Positions 1-8,981 are shown, counted from the first letter of the stretch. The stretch: 64,000 nucleotides of DNA from Roseomonas populi (GCF_024594815.1 NZ_JANJOU010000011.1:27067-91066); one strand, 5' to 3'. Translations and numbers: made by a program. The notes: generated by a model not told the origin, from the letters alone.

Positions 1-32
1 GGCCCGGGCGGGAGCATGGAGAGCACCGCCGC

Positions 33-1364
33 ATGTCGTTCTTCCCGCGATGGCCGCTGGCCCAGGGATCCACCGTTCCGCCCGATGAGCGCCTGCCCTG
101 GGGCACCACGACCCTGCTGGGCGTGCAGCACCTGGTGGCCATGTCCGGCTCCACCATTCTCGGGCCGCTGCTGATGGGGTTCGACCCGAACCTCGCCATC
201 CTCTTCTCCGGCATCGGCACGCTGATTTTCTTCCTCCTCGTCGGCGGGCGGGTGCCGAGCTACCTGGGCTCCTCCTTCTCCTTCATCGCGGTGGTGATCG
301 CGGTTACGGGCTATGCCGGCACCGGGCCGAACCCGAATATCGGGCCGGCGCTGGGGGGCATCATCGCCTGCGGCGCGCTCTACGCCGCGATCGGCGTGCT
401 GGTGATGTTCACCGGGTCCAACTGGGTGGAGCGGCTGATGCCGCCGGCGGTGACGGGCGCGGTGGGCGCGGCCATCGGCCTCAACCTCGCGCCCGTGGCG
501 GTGAAGGGGATCGAGGGGCCGGGCTGGCACGTGATTGTCGCGCTGGCGACGCTGGTCGCCACGGCCTGCATCGCCGTCTACGCGCCGCTGGCGATCCGGC
601 GCATCTCCATCCTGGCGGGCATCGCCTGCGGCTACGTGCTGTACCTGATCGTCGGCAACGTGCTGGGGCTGCTGCCGCCCATCTCCTTCGCGGAGCTGTC
701 GGCGGCGCCCTGGTTCGGGATGCCGAGCTTCCGCGCGCCCACCTTCGAGGCCGGTGCCATGGCGCTGATCGCGCCCGTGGCCTTCATCCTCGTCGCGGAG
801 AATCTCGGGCACATCAAGGCGATCGGCGCGATGACCGGGCGGAACCTCGATCCCTATGTCGGCCGCGGCTTCCTCGGCGACGGCATCGCCACCATGGTTT
901 CCGGCTTCGGCGGCGGCACGGGGGTGACGACCTATGTGGAGAACATGGGGGTCATGGCCGTTACCCGGGTCTTCTCCACCCTTCTCTTCGTCTTCGCGGC
1001 GGTGTTCGCCATCGCGCTGGGCTTCTCGCCGAAGTTCGGCGCGCTGCTGCGGACGATCCCCGGCCCGGTGCTGGGCGGGCTGGCCGTGGTGGTCTTCGGG
1101 CTGATCGCCGCCGCCATGATCCGGCTCTGGGTGGACAACCGGGTGGACTTCTCGGACCCGCGCAACCTGCTGACGGTGGGCGCCTCGCTCGTGCTCGGCG
1201 CCGGCAACTTCACGGTCTCGATCGGTGGCTTCTCCATCGCCGGGATCGGCACGGCCACCATCGCGGCGATCGGGCTGTACCAGCTTCTGGGCATCGGGCG
1301 GCGCGATCCCGTGGGGGTGGTGCACGGGCTGGCCGAGGGCGGGGGCGACCGCCCGCTGCATTAA
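33..1364 (+). CDS. NCS2-family nucleobase:cation symporter (RutG/UraA-like permease)
   Basis: This 443-residue polytopic membrane protein matches the nucleobase:cation symporter-2 family, which imports uracil, xanthine or related bases with protons across the inner membrane. About 12-14 hydrophobic segments are visible from residue ~28 onward. The family signature regions are recognisable: the Q-H motif (LLGVQHLVAM, near residue 30), the serine-rich re-entrant stretch (YLGSSFSFI, ~75-85), the glutamate-bearing segment VAENLGH (~258) and GGGTGVTTYVENMG (~295). The start is preceded by a GGAGAG ribosome-binding site. The next gene on the same strand is a carbamoyl-amino-acid hydrolase, so the pair may import and process a pyrimidine or hydantoin derivative. 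The substrate is inferred. Confidence 0.85.
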   Translation: MSFFPRWPLAQGSTVPPDERLPWGTTTLLGVQHLVAMSGSTILGPLLMGFDPNLAILFSGIGTLIFFLLVGGRVPSYLGSSFSFIAVVIAVTGYAGTGPNPNIGPALGGIIACGALYAAIGVLVMFTGSNWVERLMPPAVTGAVGAAIGLNLAPVAVKGIEGPGWHVIVALATLVATACIAVYAPLAIRRISILAGIACGYVLYLIVGNVLGLLPPISFAELSAAPWFGMPSFRAPTFEAGAMALIAPVAFILVAENLGHIKAIGAMTGRNLDPYVGRGFLGDGIATMVSGFGGGTGVTTYVENMGVMAVTRVFSTLLFVFAAVFAIALGFSPKFGALLRTIPGPVLGGLAVVVFGLIAAAMIRLWVDNRVDFSDPRNLLTVGASLVLGAGNFTVSIGGFSIAGIGTATIAAIGLYQLLGIGRRDPVGVVHGLAEGGGDRPLH

Positions 1365-1450
1365 GCTTTGCCCGGAAACCGCCTGCGCGGTTGAGACTTG
1401 CGGCGCGCCGGGGCAGAACCCGGCCGCCGCACTACGCAGGAGTACCAGCC

Positions 1451-2392
1451 ATGTCCCGCATTCTCCGCATCGCCGCCGCCCAGATGGGCCCGAACCAGCG
1501 CGCTGATACCCGCGAGGCGATCCTGGCCCGCATGATCGCCCTGCTGGAGGAGGCCGCGGCGAAAGGCGCGAAGCTCGTCGTCTTCCCCGAGCTGGCCTTC
1601 ACCACCTTCTTCCCGCGCTGGCTGATCGAGGGCGAGGAGCTGGACGGGTACTACGAGACCTCCATGCCCAATCCGCGGGTGCAGCCCCTGTTCGACCGGG
1701 CGCGGGAACTGGGGGTGGGATTCTACGTGGGCTATGCCGAGAAAACGCCGGAGGGGAAGCGCTTCAACTCCGCCATCACCACCGCCCCGGACGGCACCAT
1801 CCTCGCCAAGTACCGCAAGGTGCACCTGCCCGGTTCCGTTGAGCCGCGGCCGGGCGACCGCTTCCAGCAGCTGGAGAAGCGCTACTTCGAATACGGGGAT
1901 ACCGGCTTCCCCGCCTTCCGTGGGCCGGGCGACTGGGGTTCCCCGGTCATGGGCATGCTCGTCTGCAACGACCGCCGCTGGCCCGAGGCCTGGCGCGTCT
2001 ATGCGCTGCAGGGGATGGAGCTGATGGTCGTGGGCTACAACTCCGCCGCCTACGACCCGAACGGCGGTAGCACGGAGAATGAGGAGCTCCGCACCTTCCA
2101 CTCCATCCTTGCCGCCCAGTCCAACGCCTACATGAACGCCACCTGGGCCGTCTCGGTCGCCAAGGCGGGGAATGAGGACGGATCCGGCCTCATCGGCGGC
2201 TCCGTCATCGTGGACCCGAACGGCGTGATCGTGGCCCAGGCGAAGACGCTCGGCGACGAGGTGCTGGTGGCGGATTGCGACCTGGACCTCACGCGGCAGG
2301 GCAAGGAGAAGATGTTCAACTTCGCCGCCCATCGCCGGCCGGAGCACTATCGGCGCATTGTGGATCAGGTGGGGGCCGAGCCGCCGGCCTGA
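1451..2392 (+). CDS. N-carbamoyl-D-amino-acid amidohydrolase (nitrilase superfamily)
   Basis: This cytosolic C-N hydrolase is predicted to remove the carbamoyl group from N-carbamoyl-D-amino acids, giving a D-amino acid, CO2 and ammonia. The 313-residue protein has the nitrilase-fold catalytic triad: Glu47 in VVFPELAF, Lys123 in KYRKVHLPG, and Cys172 in MLVCNDRRWPE. The positions are nearly those of the Agrobacterium D-carbamoylase, and the CNDRRWPE context is typical of that subfamily. The ATG at 1451 is chosen because the enzyme family starts directly with the beta strand ILRIAAAQMGPNQ and an AGGAG lies upstream. No hydantoinase or racemase gene is adjacent, so the carbamoyl substrate probably comes from elsewhere. 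Confidence 0.88.
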   Translation: MSRILRIAAAQMGPNQRADTREAILARMIALLEEAAAKGAKLVVFPELAFTTFFPRWLIEGEELDGYYETSMPNPRVQPLFDRARELGVGFYVGYAEKTPEGKRFNSAITTAPDGTILAKYRKVHLPGSVEPRPGDRFQQLEKRYFEYGDTGFPAFRGPGDWGSPVMGMLVCNDRRWPEAWRVYALQGMELMVVGYNSAAYDPNGGSTENEELRTFHSILAAQSNAYMNATWAVSVAKAGNEDGSGLIGGSVIVDPNGVIVAQAKTLGDEVLVADCDLDLTRQGKEKMFNFAAHRRPEHYRRIVDQVGAEPPA

Positions 2393-2689
2393 GCTTCTGG
2401 AGTTCCAGCTTCGGGGGCTCCGCCCCCGGGCCCCCGCTGGGGGAAGAAGGAATTCTTCCCCCAGGCCCCCATCATCTTCTTCTCCGGGGCTGCCGCGGAA
2501 GGCTGGGCTGGCGCCGCAGGCATCCTGAACTCAGTCCGGCGTGGGCTGCCATGTCCCGCGCCGAGCGGCGGTGCCGCTCGGCGAACCGCAAGTTCCGCAT
2601 TCCGCGGCAGCCCGAAAGAAGAAGATGAGGGTGAGGGTTCCAGGGGGAGGGAGAATTCCTTCTCCCTCCCCCTGGGGCCACCCGCGCCG
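2393..2689. repeat. Bipartite inverted intergenic element, copy 1
   Basis: This gene-free stretch between two convergent genes holds a structured element. From left to right it has a C/G hairpin (2412-2428) and a perfect 12-bp stem with GGAA loop (2437-2464). A CATCATCTTCTTC box and CTGCCGCGGA (2490-2499) follow. The centre is a perfect 10-bp hairpin, GCCGAGCGGC / GCCGCTCGGC, with a 3-nt loop (2560-2582). The mirror image follows: TCCGCGGCAG (2601-2610), GAAGAAGATGAG, and a perfect 15-bp stem (2640-2675). Copies with the same order occur at 18242-18515, 22774-23060 and 35553-35832. The outer hairpins probably serve as transcription terminators in both directions. Confidence 0.85.
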
Positions 2690-3409
2690 TCACCCGGCGG
2701 TCGGCCCCGCCACCTTGTCCGGGTAGTTGCAGTAGTCCCGCGCCACGCAGTGCCAGCACTCTGGCCGGCGGGCCTTGCAGACGTAGCGCCCGTGCAGGAT
2801 CAGCCAGTGGTGGGCGTCGCGCAGCAGCTCGGGCGGGCATCGCTTCACCAGCCCGTCCTCCACCGCGCGCGGCGTGTCGCCGGGGGCGAGGCCGGTGCGG
2901 TTGCCCAGGCGGAAGATGTGGGTATCCACCGCCATGGTGTTCTGGCCGAAGGCGACGTTGAGGACGACGTTCGCGGTCTTGCGGCCGACGCCGGGCAGGG
3001 CTTCCAGCGCCTCGCGGTCCTCGGGGACGCGGCCAGCGTACTGATCCACCAGGATTTGCGAGAGGGCGGCGACGTTCTTCGCCTTGGCCTGCCAGAGGCC
3101 GATGCTGCGGATGTGGCGGGCGACCCCTTCGGCGCCGAGGGCTGCCATGGCGGCGGCGTCCGGCGCCTCGGCGAAGAGGGTGCGGGTGACCTTGTTCACC
3201 GCCAGATCGGTGGTCTGGGCGGAGAGGACGACGGCGACGAGGAGGGTGAAGGGGTCCGCGTAGTCCAGCTCCGGCTTCGGCTCGGGGTTGGCGTTGGCCA
3301 GGGCCTGGATGAAATGGGCGGCCCCGGCGGCGGAGAGGCGGCGGGCGCGGCGGGGCTGGCTTGCGGTGCCGTGCAGGGGCGCGGCGGGCTTGGCGGGACG
3401 GCGGCTCAC
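2690..3409 (-). CDS. nth: Endonuclease III (DNA glycosylase/AP lyase)
   Basis: This is a base-excision repair enzyme that removes oxidised pyrimidines and cuts the abasic site. The 239-residue protein shows the helix-hairpin-helix LPGVGRKTANVV with the catalytic Lys. The catalytic Asp lies in AVDTHIFRLGNR. The C-terminal [4Fe-4S] cluster motif is C-x6-C-x2-C-x5-C (CKARRPEC, WHC, VARDYC). The N-terminal ~30 residues are a basic, proline-rich extension. The start is a GTG at 3409. The gene is divergent from the DUF2244 gene at 3475 and convergent with the carbamoylase gene, with an inverted element in between. Confidence 0.95.
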   Translation of the reverse strand: MSRRPAKPAAPLHGTASQPRRARRLSAAGAAHFIQALANANPEPKPELDYADPFTLLVAVVLSAQTTDLAVNKVTRTLFAEAPDAAAMAALGAEGVARHIRSIGLWQAKAKNVAALSQILVDQYAGRVPEDREALEALPGVGRKTANVVLNVAFGQNTMAVDTHIFRLGNRTGLAPGDTPRAVEDGLVKRCPPELLRDAHHWLILHGRYVCKARRPECWHCVARDYCNYPDKVAGPTAG

Positions 3410-3474
3410 GGGCGTTCCATTAGGGCATGTGCTTCTCGCGGGAAATCGGCGGCCGGATGCACTATCTCTCAGGA

Positions 3475-3996
3475 ATGAGCCCCGCCCAGGACGCGCCGGT
3501 GCTTGAGGCGCCCCTTTTCGAAGCCGTGACCACGCCGCACCAGTCCGGCACCCCCCTGGGGCTGCGCGTGCTGGTGGGGCTGGTTGTGCTCGGCTCCGCG
3601 GGGCTGACGGCGCTGTTCTGGGCGCTCGGCGCTTGGCCGGTGGCGGGGTTCATGGGCGGCGAGGTGGTGCTGGTGGTGGGGCTGCTGCGCGCGCATCGCC
3701 GCTGGTCGGACCGGCTGGCCGAGCGGATCACGTTGGCGGGCGGGCGGCTGCGGGTGGAGCGCACGGATCGCCGGGGCCGGCGGCGCGCCCTGGCGATGGA
3801 CGCCTACTGGGCGCGGGTCGTGCTGACGCCACGCCCGGGCCGAGTGAGCGAGCTGCGGCTGGCGGTGCGCGGCCGTTCCGTTGAGATCGGCAGCTTCCTG
3901 GGGGAGGAGGCGAAGGCCGATCTGGCGCGGGCGCTGGGCCGGGCGCTGCGGGCCTATCGCGAGCCGGTTTTCGACAACCCGCAGCTTCGCCCATGA
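3475..3996 (+). CDS. DUF2244 domain integral membrane protein
   Basis: This 173-residue protein has two close transmembrane segments (about residues 33-78, GLRVLVGLVVLGSAG and WPVAGFMGGEVVLVVG) and a basic cytoplasmic domain. The layout matches the DUF2244 family, whose function is unknown. The C-terminal domain carries the family-like pattern from RITLAGGRLRVER to VEIGSFLGEEAK. Upstream in-frame ATGs at 3427 and 3457 are possible starts. The ATG at 3475 is preferred because it leaves a short cytoplasmic N terminus, but its AGGA sits very close. It lies divergently beside nth, an arrangement I recall from other alphaproteobacteria. Confidence 0.7.
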   Translation: MSPAQDAPVLEAPLFEAVTTPHQSGTPLGLRVLVGLVVLGSAGLTALFWALGAWPVAGFMGGEVVLVVGLLRAHRRWSDRLAERITLAGGRLRVERTDRRGRRRALAMDAYWARVVLTPRPGRVSELRLAVRGRSVEIGSFLGEEAKADLARALGRALRAYREPVFDNPQLRP

Positions 3997-4052
3997 CGGC
4001 GGCCTGGGCTGTGCAACAGCGGGACCCGTGCAACGAGAGGGATGAAATGAGA

Positions 4053-4104
4053 AAGGCCGGGCCGGGCGTTTTGCCCCGGGCCCGGCCCTCCGGCCTTTTG
4101 CCGA
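4053..4104. terminator. GC hairpin between convergent genes
   Basis: Between the DUF2244 gene (+) and the XRE regulator (-) lies a long G/C stem: AGGCCGGGCCGGG pairs imperfectly with CCCGGGCCCGGCC across a GCGTTTTGC loop, and CGGCCTTTTG follows. This fits a bidirectional rho-independent terminator, although the T-tract is short. Confidence 0.55.
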
Positions 4105-4164
4105 TCCCGCCCCGCCTTGCGGGGGCACGGGGTGCCCGGGGGCAGGCCCCGGGCGACCGCACCC

Positions 4165-4620
4165 CTAATCGGTGGGGGCGAGGCTTTTGATCAGGTCGAA
4201 GACCCGCTTGCGCACCGCGGGCTCCGTGATCCGGTAGTAGGCTCGCACCAGCTCCAGCGTCTCTCGCTTGTGCAGGGTATCGTCCTCGAACCCCTCCTGC
4301 GCCTCCGCGAAGCCCGCGAGGCGGGAGCGGAAACCGGAGGCGATGCCGCCCATGCTGTCCGGCATGTCGTCGAAGAAGAAGCCGATGGGTACGTCCAGCA
4401 CCCGCGCCAAGTCGAAGAGTCGGCTGGCGCCGATGCGGTTCACGCCGCGCTCGTACTTCTGCACCTGCTGGAAGGTGAGCCCGAGGGCCTCTCCCAGCTT
4501 CTCCTGGCTCATACCAAGGAGGGTACGGCGCAGACGGACGCGGCTGCCCACATGCACGTCGATCGGGCTGGGGCGATGCTCGCCGCGTTCGGTGCGCTCC
4601 AGCGCCTCCTCACTCGACAT
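4165..4620 (-). CDS. XRE-family helix-turn-helix transcriptional regulator
   Basis: This 151-residue DNA-binding protein has an N-terminal Cro/C1-type HTH (about residues 28-82). It is recognisable from VGSRVRLRRTLLGMSQEKLGEALG, in which MSQEKLG is the first helix, followed by FQQVQKYERGVNRIGASRL. The C-terminal helical tail resembles a family found widely next to lnt and metK in alphaproteobacteria. The ATG at 4620 fits the HTH position, although an in-frame ATG exists at 4737. A good promoter is visible at 4725-4753. In related genomes this gene is usually followed by metK and trmB. Here it is followed by a terminator and a convergent gene. The target genes are unknown. Confidence 0.8.
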   Translation of the reverse strand: MSSEEALERTERGEHRPSPIDVHVGSRVRLRRTLLGMSQEKLGEALGLTFQQVQKYERGVNRIGASRLFDLARVLDVPIGFFFDDMPDSMGGIASGFRSRLAGFAEAQEGFEDDTLHKRETLELVRAYYRITEPAVRKRVFDLIKSLAPTD

Positions 4621-4724
4621 AGGCACCACTCCTTTGCCAACTGGCAGGCGGCCCGCATCCTGCACGCCATGACACGGCCAACGGTGCGAACCGTAGCCCG
4701 ATTGCCCCTGCAACTCTGAGGAGA

Positions 4725-4753
4725 AGATTGGGGGCACACTTACCGATTGTCAA
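4725..4753 (-). promoter_or_regulatory. Candidate sigma-70 promoter of the XRE regulator
   Basis: Reading leftward there is a perfect TTGACA (4753-4748), a 17-bp spacer and CAATCT (4730-4725), about 105 bp before the ATG at 4620. The area is clearly more AT-rich than its surroundings. Confidence 0.6.
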
Positions 4754-4785
4754 CTCTTTCGAGAATTCTAATTAAATGGACGATC

Positions 4786-4802
4786 TTAAACCTCTGGTTT
4801 AA
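4786..4802. promoter_or_regulatory. Palindrome TTAAACC-TCT-GGTTTAA at the end of lnt
   Basis: A perfect 7-bp inverted repeat with a 3-bp centre overlaps the lnt stop codon, ~35 bp upstream of the XRE promoter -35 box. It may be an operator, possibly for the XRE protein itself, or a weak terminator. Neither is shown. Confidence 0.4.
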
Positions 4803-6358
4803 CGGATTGCGGGCGCGGGAGCCTCCGTGACGGGGGCCGCGGCGCGCCGCGTGCCCAACCAGCCCAGGAGAAGGGCCAGGATCGTCAGCGCGGCCGGTAC
4901 GGCGAGGCCGAGCCTCGCGAAGGGAGGTGGCGGGCCGGCGGCCGGAAGCGGTGACAGGATATACCCGGTTTCGCCGAGCCCCAGCAACGTAATCAGTTGC
5001 CCGCGCGAATCGAAGCTGGCGGAGATGCCGGTCTGCGCGGCGCGGGCGAGCGGCAGCCCTTCCTCCACCGCGCGCAGCCGGGCCGTGGCGAGGTGCTGGT
5101 GCGGGCCGGCGGAGATGCCGAACCAGGCGTCGTTGGTGATGTTCAGCAGCCAGCCCGGCCGGTCCGCCCCGACGACGTGGCCGGAGAAGATCACTTCGTA
5201 GCAGATCAGCGGCCCCACGGCGGGAAGGCCGGGCAGGGGCATGGCCACCGGCCCGGGGCCCGCGCCGAAATCCACGCCGCCCCGGATCACCCGGATGGGG
5301 ATGAGGCCGGCGAGGGGCATGTACTCGCCGAAGGGGACGAGGTGGGACTTGTCGTAGGTGGCGGTGATCCGGCCTTCCGGGCCGAGGGCGACGAGGCTGT
5401 TGAAAAGCTTTGTCGGCCGCCCGTCCGGGCCCCATTCGCCGCGCACCGTGCCGGCCAGCAGCAGGCCGCCCGGGGGCAGGGACTCGGCGGCTACGCGGCG
5501 GGCCTCCGGGTCGTCCTCCAGCAGGAAGGGGCTGGCCGTCTCCGGCCAGACGATCACGGGGCGGGTGCCCGGCGCCACGCGGGCGGCCTCGGCCGCGCCC
5601 TGCTGGCCCAGCTCCAGGTAGCGGCGGAAGATCGGCACGCGGGTCTCGGCCCGCCACTTCGCCTCCTGCGCCACGTTCCCCTGCACGAGGACGAGGGTGA
5701 CGGGCAGGTCCGGCGCCTTCTCCCCCGAGAGGCGCCAGGCGCCGAAGCCGGCGAAGAGGAGGAGGGTGGCAAGACCACCGGCCATGGCGCGCCGCCCGAG
5801 CAGCGGGGTGCAGGCCAGGAGGACGGTGACGAGGGAGAGCCCGTGCGTGCCGATCCAGGCCGCGCCCTGCGCGGGCAGGGCGGCGAAGGCCCAGGCGGTG
5901 CCCAGCAGGTTCCAGGGAAAGCCCGTGAAGGCCCAGCCGCGGACGAATTCCGAGAGCACCCAGCCGCCCGCCAGCACCGCCACGCGCGGCCAGCCCGGCC
6001 GAGCCATCCGGGCGAGCACGGCGGGGATGACCGTGTAGATCCCCATCCAGAGCGCGAGCAGCGGCACGGCCAGCGGGACGAACCACCAGAGCCGCTCCGC
6101 CTCCGTCAGGATGGAGTAGGTGATCCAGTAGAGGCCCGCGACGTGGAAGCCCCAGCCGAAGGCCCAGCCGACCAGGGCCGCGCGCTTCCAGGAGCCCGTC
6201 CCCTCCAGCAGCAGGAGCAGGCCGGGCAGGGACAGCAGCAGCACCGGGACGGCATAGACCGGCGGCATGGCGAGCGCCGCCAGGGCGCCGAGGCCGAAGG
6301 CAGCGGCGAGGGCGCGCCATCCCGAGAGGGCGCGCAGGGAACGGACGAGACGTTGCAC
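4799..6358 (-). CDS. lnt: Apolipoprotein N-acyltransferase
   Basis: Lnt N-acylates the terminal cysteine of lipoproteins on the periplasmic face of the inner membrane, the last step of lipoprotein maturation. The N-terminal half has six or so membrane segments. The C-terminal half is a nitrilase-like domain with the catalytic Glu in VIVWPETASPF, Lys in YDKSHLVPFGEYMP and Cys in PLICYEVIFSG. A final transmembrane helix follows (AALTILALLLGWLG). The GTG at 6358 is preferred: it lies 10 bp after the upstream stop and gives 519 residues, close to the usual ~510. An ATG at 6469 would add 37 basic, proline-rich residues that overlap corC. Confidence 0.93.
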   Translation of the reverse strand: MQRLVRSLRALSGWRALAAAFGLGALAALAMPPVYAVPVLLLSLPGLLLLLEGTGSWKRAALVGWAFGWGFHVAGLYWITYSILTEAERLWWFVPLAVPLLALWMGIYTVIPAVLARMARPGWPRVAVLAGGWVLSEFVRGWAFTGFPWNLLGTAWAFAALPAQGAAWIGTHGLSLVTVLLACTPLLGRRAMAGGLATLLLFAGFGAWRLSGEKAPDLPVTLVLVQGNVAQEAKWRAETRVPIFRRYLELGQQGAAEAARVAPGTRPVIVWPETASPFLLEDDPEARRVAAESLPPGGLLLAGTVRGEWGPDGRPTKLFNSLVALGPEGRITATYDKSHLVPFGEYMPLAGLIPIRVIRGGVDFGAGPGPVAMPLPGLPAVGPLICYEVIFSGHVVGADRPGWLLNITNDAWFGISAGPHQHLATARLRAVEEGLPLARAAQTGISASFDSRGQLITLLGLGETGYILSPLPAAGPPPPFARLGLAVPAALTILALLLGWLGTRRAAAPVTEAPAPAIR

Positions 6359-6368
6359 GGGGCTGGGC

Positions 6369-7358
6369 CTACTCCGCCGCTCGGGACGAGGGATGGGCGC
6401 CCGGCGTGCCGGGGCGCGGGGCTTCCAGGAGGAGGGGCGGGCCGCCGGCGTTCTCCGCGGTGCTGCCATCCGCCGCGGGGGCGGGGGCGGGGCGGCGCAC
6501 GCGGAGGCGGCGGATGCGGCGCGGATCCGCCTCCAGGATGCGGAACTCCAGCCCGGAGGAGTGGGAGACCAGCTCGCCGCGCGCCGGCACGCGCCCGGCG
6601 AGGGTGAAGACGAGGCCGCCCAGCGTGTCGATGTCCTGCTGGCGCTCCTCGGCGGTCAGGATCTCGCCGCCCATCCGGGCCTCGAAATCCTCGATCTTCA
6701 TGCGGGCGTTCACGTCCAGGCTGCCGTCCGGGCGCTCGACCACCTGGGGCAGGGCTTCCTCGTCGTGCTCGTCGGAGATGTCGCCGACGATGGTCTCGAC
6801 GAGGTCCTCGATCGTCACCAGCCCGTCGATGCCGCCGTACTCGTCCACCACCAGGGCCATGTGGGTCCGGGCTTCCCGCATCTGCAGCAGCAGGTCCAGC
6901 ACGGGCACCTGCGGCACCACGAAGAGGAGGGGGCGCAGCGCCGCGTCCAGGGAGAAGGGCTCCTCGTCCCGGCCCACGGCGGCGAAGACGTCCTTGATGT
7001 GGACCATGCCCCGGATGTCGTCGAGGTTGCCGTTGTAGACGGGGAAGCGGCTGTGGCCCTCGCGCTGGATCAGCCGGATGGACTCGTCCAGCGTGAGGTC
7101 GCAGGGCATGCCGATGATGTCGGCGCGGGGCACCATCACGTCCACCGCGGTCTTGTTCCGGAGCTTCAGGACGTTGCCGAGGATGACGCGCTCGTTCGCG
7201 TCCAGCGCGTCCGCCTCGGGCTCCTCGCCCTCCTCGCGCTCGGACTCGACGAGGGCTTCCACCTGGTCGCGCACGCTCTCGGCCTCGCGCCGGCGGAGCA
7301 GGCCCTGGAACTTCCAGAGGAGGCCGCTGCGGTCGATCGAGTTGCTGCGGTCGCTCAT
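6369..7358 (-). CDS. CorC/HlyC-type CBS-domain protein
   Basis: This 329-residue protein carries a CBS pair (from VDVMVPRADIIGMP to VDEYGGIDGLVTIEDLVETIVGDI) and a C-terminal CorC_HlyC domain (TLGGLVFTLAGRVPARGE). It lacks the N-terminal membrane domain of larger hemolysin-like proteins. Family members are linked to Mg2+/Co2+ efflux or resistance. The gene overlaps ybeY by 4 bp and precedes lnt, the conserved order ybeY-corC-lnt. The C terminus is a low-complexity Pro/Ala-rich tail. Confidence 0.85.
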   Translation of the reverse strand: MSDRSNSIDRSGLLWKFQGLLRRREAESVRDQVEALVESEREEGEEPEADALDANERVILGNVLKLRNKTAVDVMVPRADIIGMPCDLTLDESIRLIQREGHSRFPVYNGNLDDIRGMVHIKDVFAAVGRDEEPFSLDAALRPLLFVVPQVPVLDLLLQMREARTHMALVVDEYGGIDGLVTIEDLVETIVGDISDEHDEEALPQVVERPDGSLDVNARMKIEDFEARMGGEILTAEERQQDIDTLGGLVFTLAGRVPARGELVSHSSGLEFRILEADPRRIRRLRVRRPAPAPAADGSTAENAGGPPLLLEAPRPGTPGAHPSSRAAE

Positions 7359-7891
7359 GCCACGCCCCGCCAGGGGTTGGGCAGGGCGAGGCGGCGCATG
7401 ATCCGCGCCTCCGCCCGCTCCATCCGCCGCGCCTCGCCGGCGTGCAGGTGGTCGTGGCCCGCCAGGTGCAGCACCCCGTGCGCGACGAGGTGGGACAGGT
7501 GGGCCATCACGCTCCGCCCGGCCGCCCGGGCTTCCCGCCGCACCGTGCCGAGGGCCAGGGCGACGTCTCCGGGCATGCCCGGGTGCAGGGCGGGGAAGGA
7601 GAGCACGTTGGTCGGCTTCACCTTGCCGCGGTGGTCGCCGTTCAGGCGCTTGATGGCCCGGTCGTCGGTCAGCAGGACGGTCACGCCCCCTGGGACGGAC
7701 CCGTCCTCGCCGGCCTCCTCGAAGGCGGCGGCGGCGGCGCGGCGCACCACCTCCTCCACCCGCGGCACGGCGGACCGCCAGGCGGGGGCCTCGACCACCA
7801 CCTCGACCGCATCATCCCATCCGGGGAAGTCTTCCCCGGAGGTCTCGTCTTCAAGCCCGGCGGGTTCTCCGCCGGGCGGGCGACTGCCCAC
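7355..7891 (-). CDS. ybeY: Endoribonuclease YbeY (rRNA maturation factor)
   Basis: YbeY is a single-strand-specific metallo-RNase used in 16S rRNA 3' maturation and ribosome quality control. The zinc motif H-x3-H-x5-H is present near the C terminus ([12 protein letters not shown]). The family core [27 protein letters not shown] is clear; its segment [17 protein letters not shown] is diagnostic. The GTG at 7891 is chosen: it lies 7 bp beyond the phoH stop, with GGAG and a purine-rich tract upstream, and gives 178 residues. An ATG at 7969 would overlap phoH by 71 bp and add low-complexity sequence. The gene overlaps corC by 4 bp. Confidence 0.9.
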   Translation of the reverse strand: MGSRPPGGEPAGLEDETSGEDFPGWDDAVEVVVEAPAWRSAVPRVEEVVRRAAAAAFEEAGEDGSVPGGVTVLLTDDRAIKRLNGDHRGKVKPTNVLSFPALHPGMPGDVALALGTVRREARAAGRSVMAHLSHLVAHGVLHLAGHDHLHAGEARRMERAEARIMRRLALPNPWRGVA

Positions 7892-7898
7892 CTCTGCC

Positions 7899-8981
7899 TT
7901 ACTCCCTCGTTCTGCTGCGGACCGGGCTGCGCCCGTCGGACACGGTGCCGGCCGCCTCGGCCCGGCCATAGGCCGAGACGATGCGCCCGACCAGGGGGTG
8001 GCGCACCACGTCCGCCTCGGCGAAGCGGGTGATGCCGATGCCCTCCACGCCGTCGAGGATGGAGAGGGCCTCCACCAGCCCGGACTTCTGGCCGGGCGGC
8101 AGGTCCACCTGGGTGGGGTCGCCGGTCACCACCATGCGCGAGCCCTCGCCCATGCGGGTGAGGAACATCTTCATCTGCGCGGGGGTGGTGTTCTGCGCCT
8201 CGTCCAGGATGGCGTAGGCATGGGCGAGCGTGCGGCCGCGCATGAAGGCCAGGGGCGCGATCTCGATCTCGCCCGAGACGATGCGGCGGGCCACCTGGTC
8301 GGCCGGCATCATGTCGTGCAGCGCGTCGTAGAGCGGGCGGAGATAGGGATCGACCTTCTCCTTCATGTCGCCGGGCAGGAAGCCCAGCCGCTCACCCGCC
8401 TCGACCGCGGGGCGGGAGAGGATGATGCGGTCCACCCGGTTGGCCATGAGCAGGGCGACGCCCTGGGCGACCGCGAGGTAGGTCTTGCCCGTGCCGGCCG
8501 GGCCGACGCCGAAGACCATCTCATGCCGCTGGAGCATGTCCATGTAGCCGGCCTGGGTGCGGCTGCGCGGCGCGATGGCGCCCTTGCGCGTGCGGATGGC
8601 CGGCATGTCGGCCAGCGGGAGGCGCGGGTCCTCCACCGGGCCGTCCGCCATGCGCAGCGCGGCTTCCACATCGGCCATGCCGGTCGGTTCCCCCTTCTGC
8701 AGGCGCTGCCACAGGGCGCGGAGCACCGATTCGGCCAGGCCTGTCCCGTCCTCGCCGCCGCTGACCGTCACGCGCCCGCCTCGGGACGCGATCCGGACAC
8801 CCAATCGCTGCTCGATCCGCGCCAGGTGCCGGTCGTGTTCCCCATAGAGCATCGGCAACAGCGCGTTGTCGTCGAAGTTCAGGGTCACCGTCCGCTGCGT
8901 GACCGGCCGGAAGCCGGGGCGCAGGGCGCTGGGATCGGACCGGAGGGTGATCCCCCCGGCGGGGGCGGCGATTTGGGTCAA
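7899..8981 (-). CDS. phoH: PhoH-family ATPase
   Basis: This cytosolic P-loop NTPase is related to the N-terminal part of superfamily 1 helicases. Walker A is [11 protein letters not shown], Walker B is [13 protein letters not shown], and a downstream GDPTQVDLP motif is typical of PhoH proteins. The N-terminal region ([19 protein letters not shown]) is a KH-like RNA-binding segment. The probable start is TTG at 8981, which overlaps the miaB stop as TTGA and implies translational coupling. GTG at 8891 is an alternative. The phoH-ybeY-corC order is conserved and suggests an RNA-processing role. The exact activity in this family is not settled. Confidence 0.9.
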   Translation of the reverse strand: MTQIAAPAGGITLRSDPSALRPGFRPVTQRTVTLNFDDNALLPMLYGEHDRHLARIEQRLGVRIASRGGRVTVSGGEDGTGLAESVLRALWQRLQKGEPTGMADVEAALRMADGPVEDPRLPLADMPAIRTRKGAIAPRSRTQAGYMDMLQRHEMVFGVGPAGTGKTYLAVAQGVALLMANRVDRIILSRPAVEAGERLGFLPGDMKEKVDPYLRPLYDALHDMMPADQVARRIVSGEIEIAPLAFMRGRTLAHAYAILDEAQNTTPAQMKMFLTRMGEGSRMVVTGDPTQVDLPPGQKSGLVEALSILDGVEGIGITRFAEADVVRHPLVGRIVSAYGRAEAAGTVSDGRSPVRSRTRE

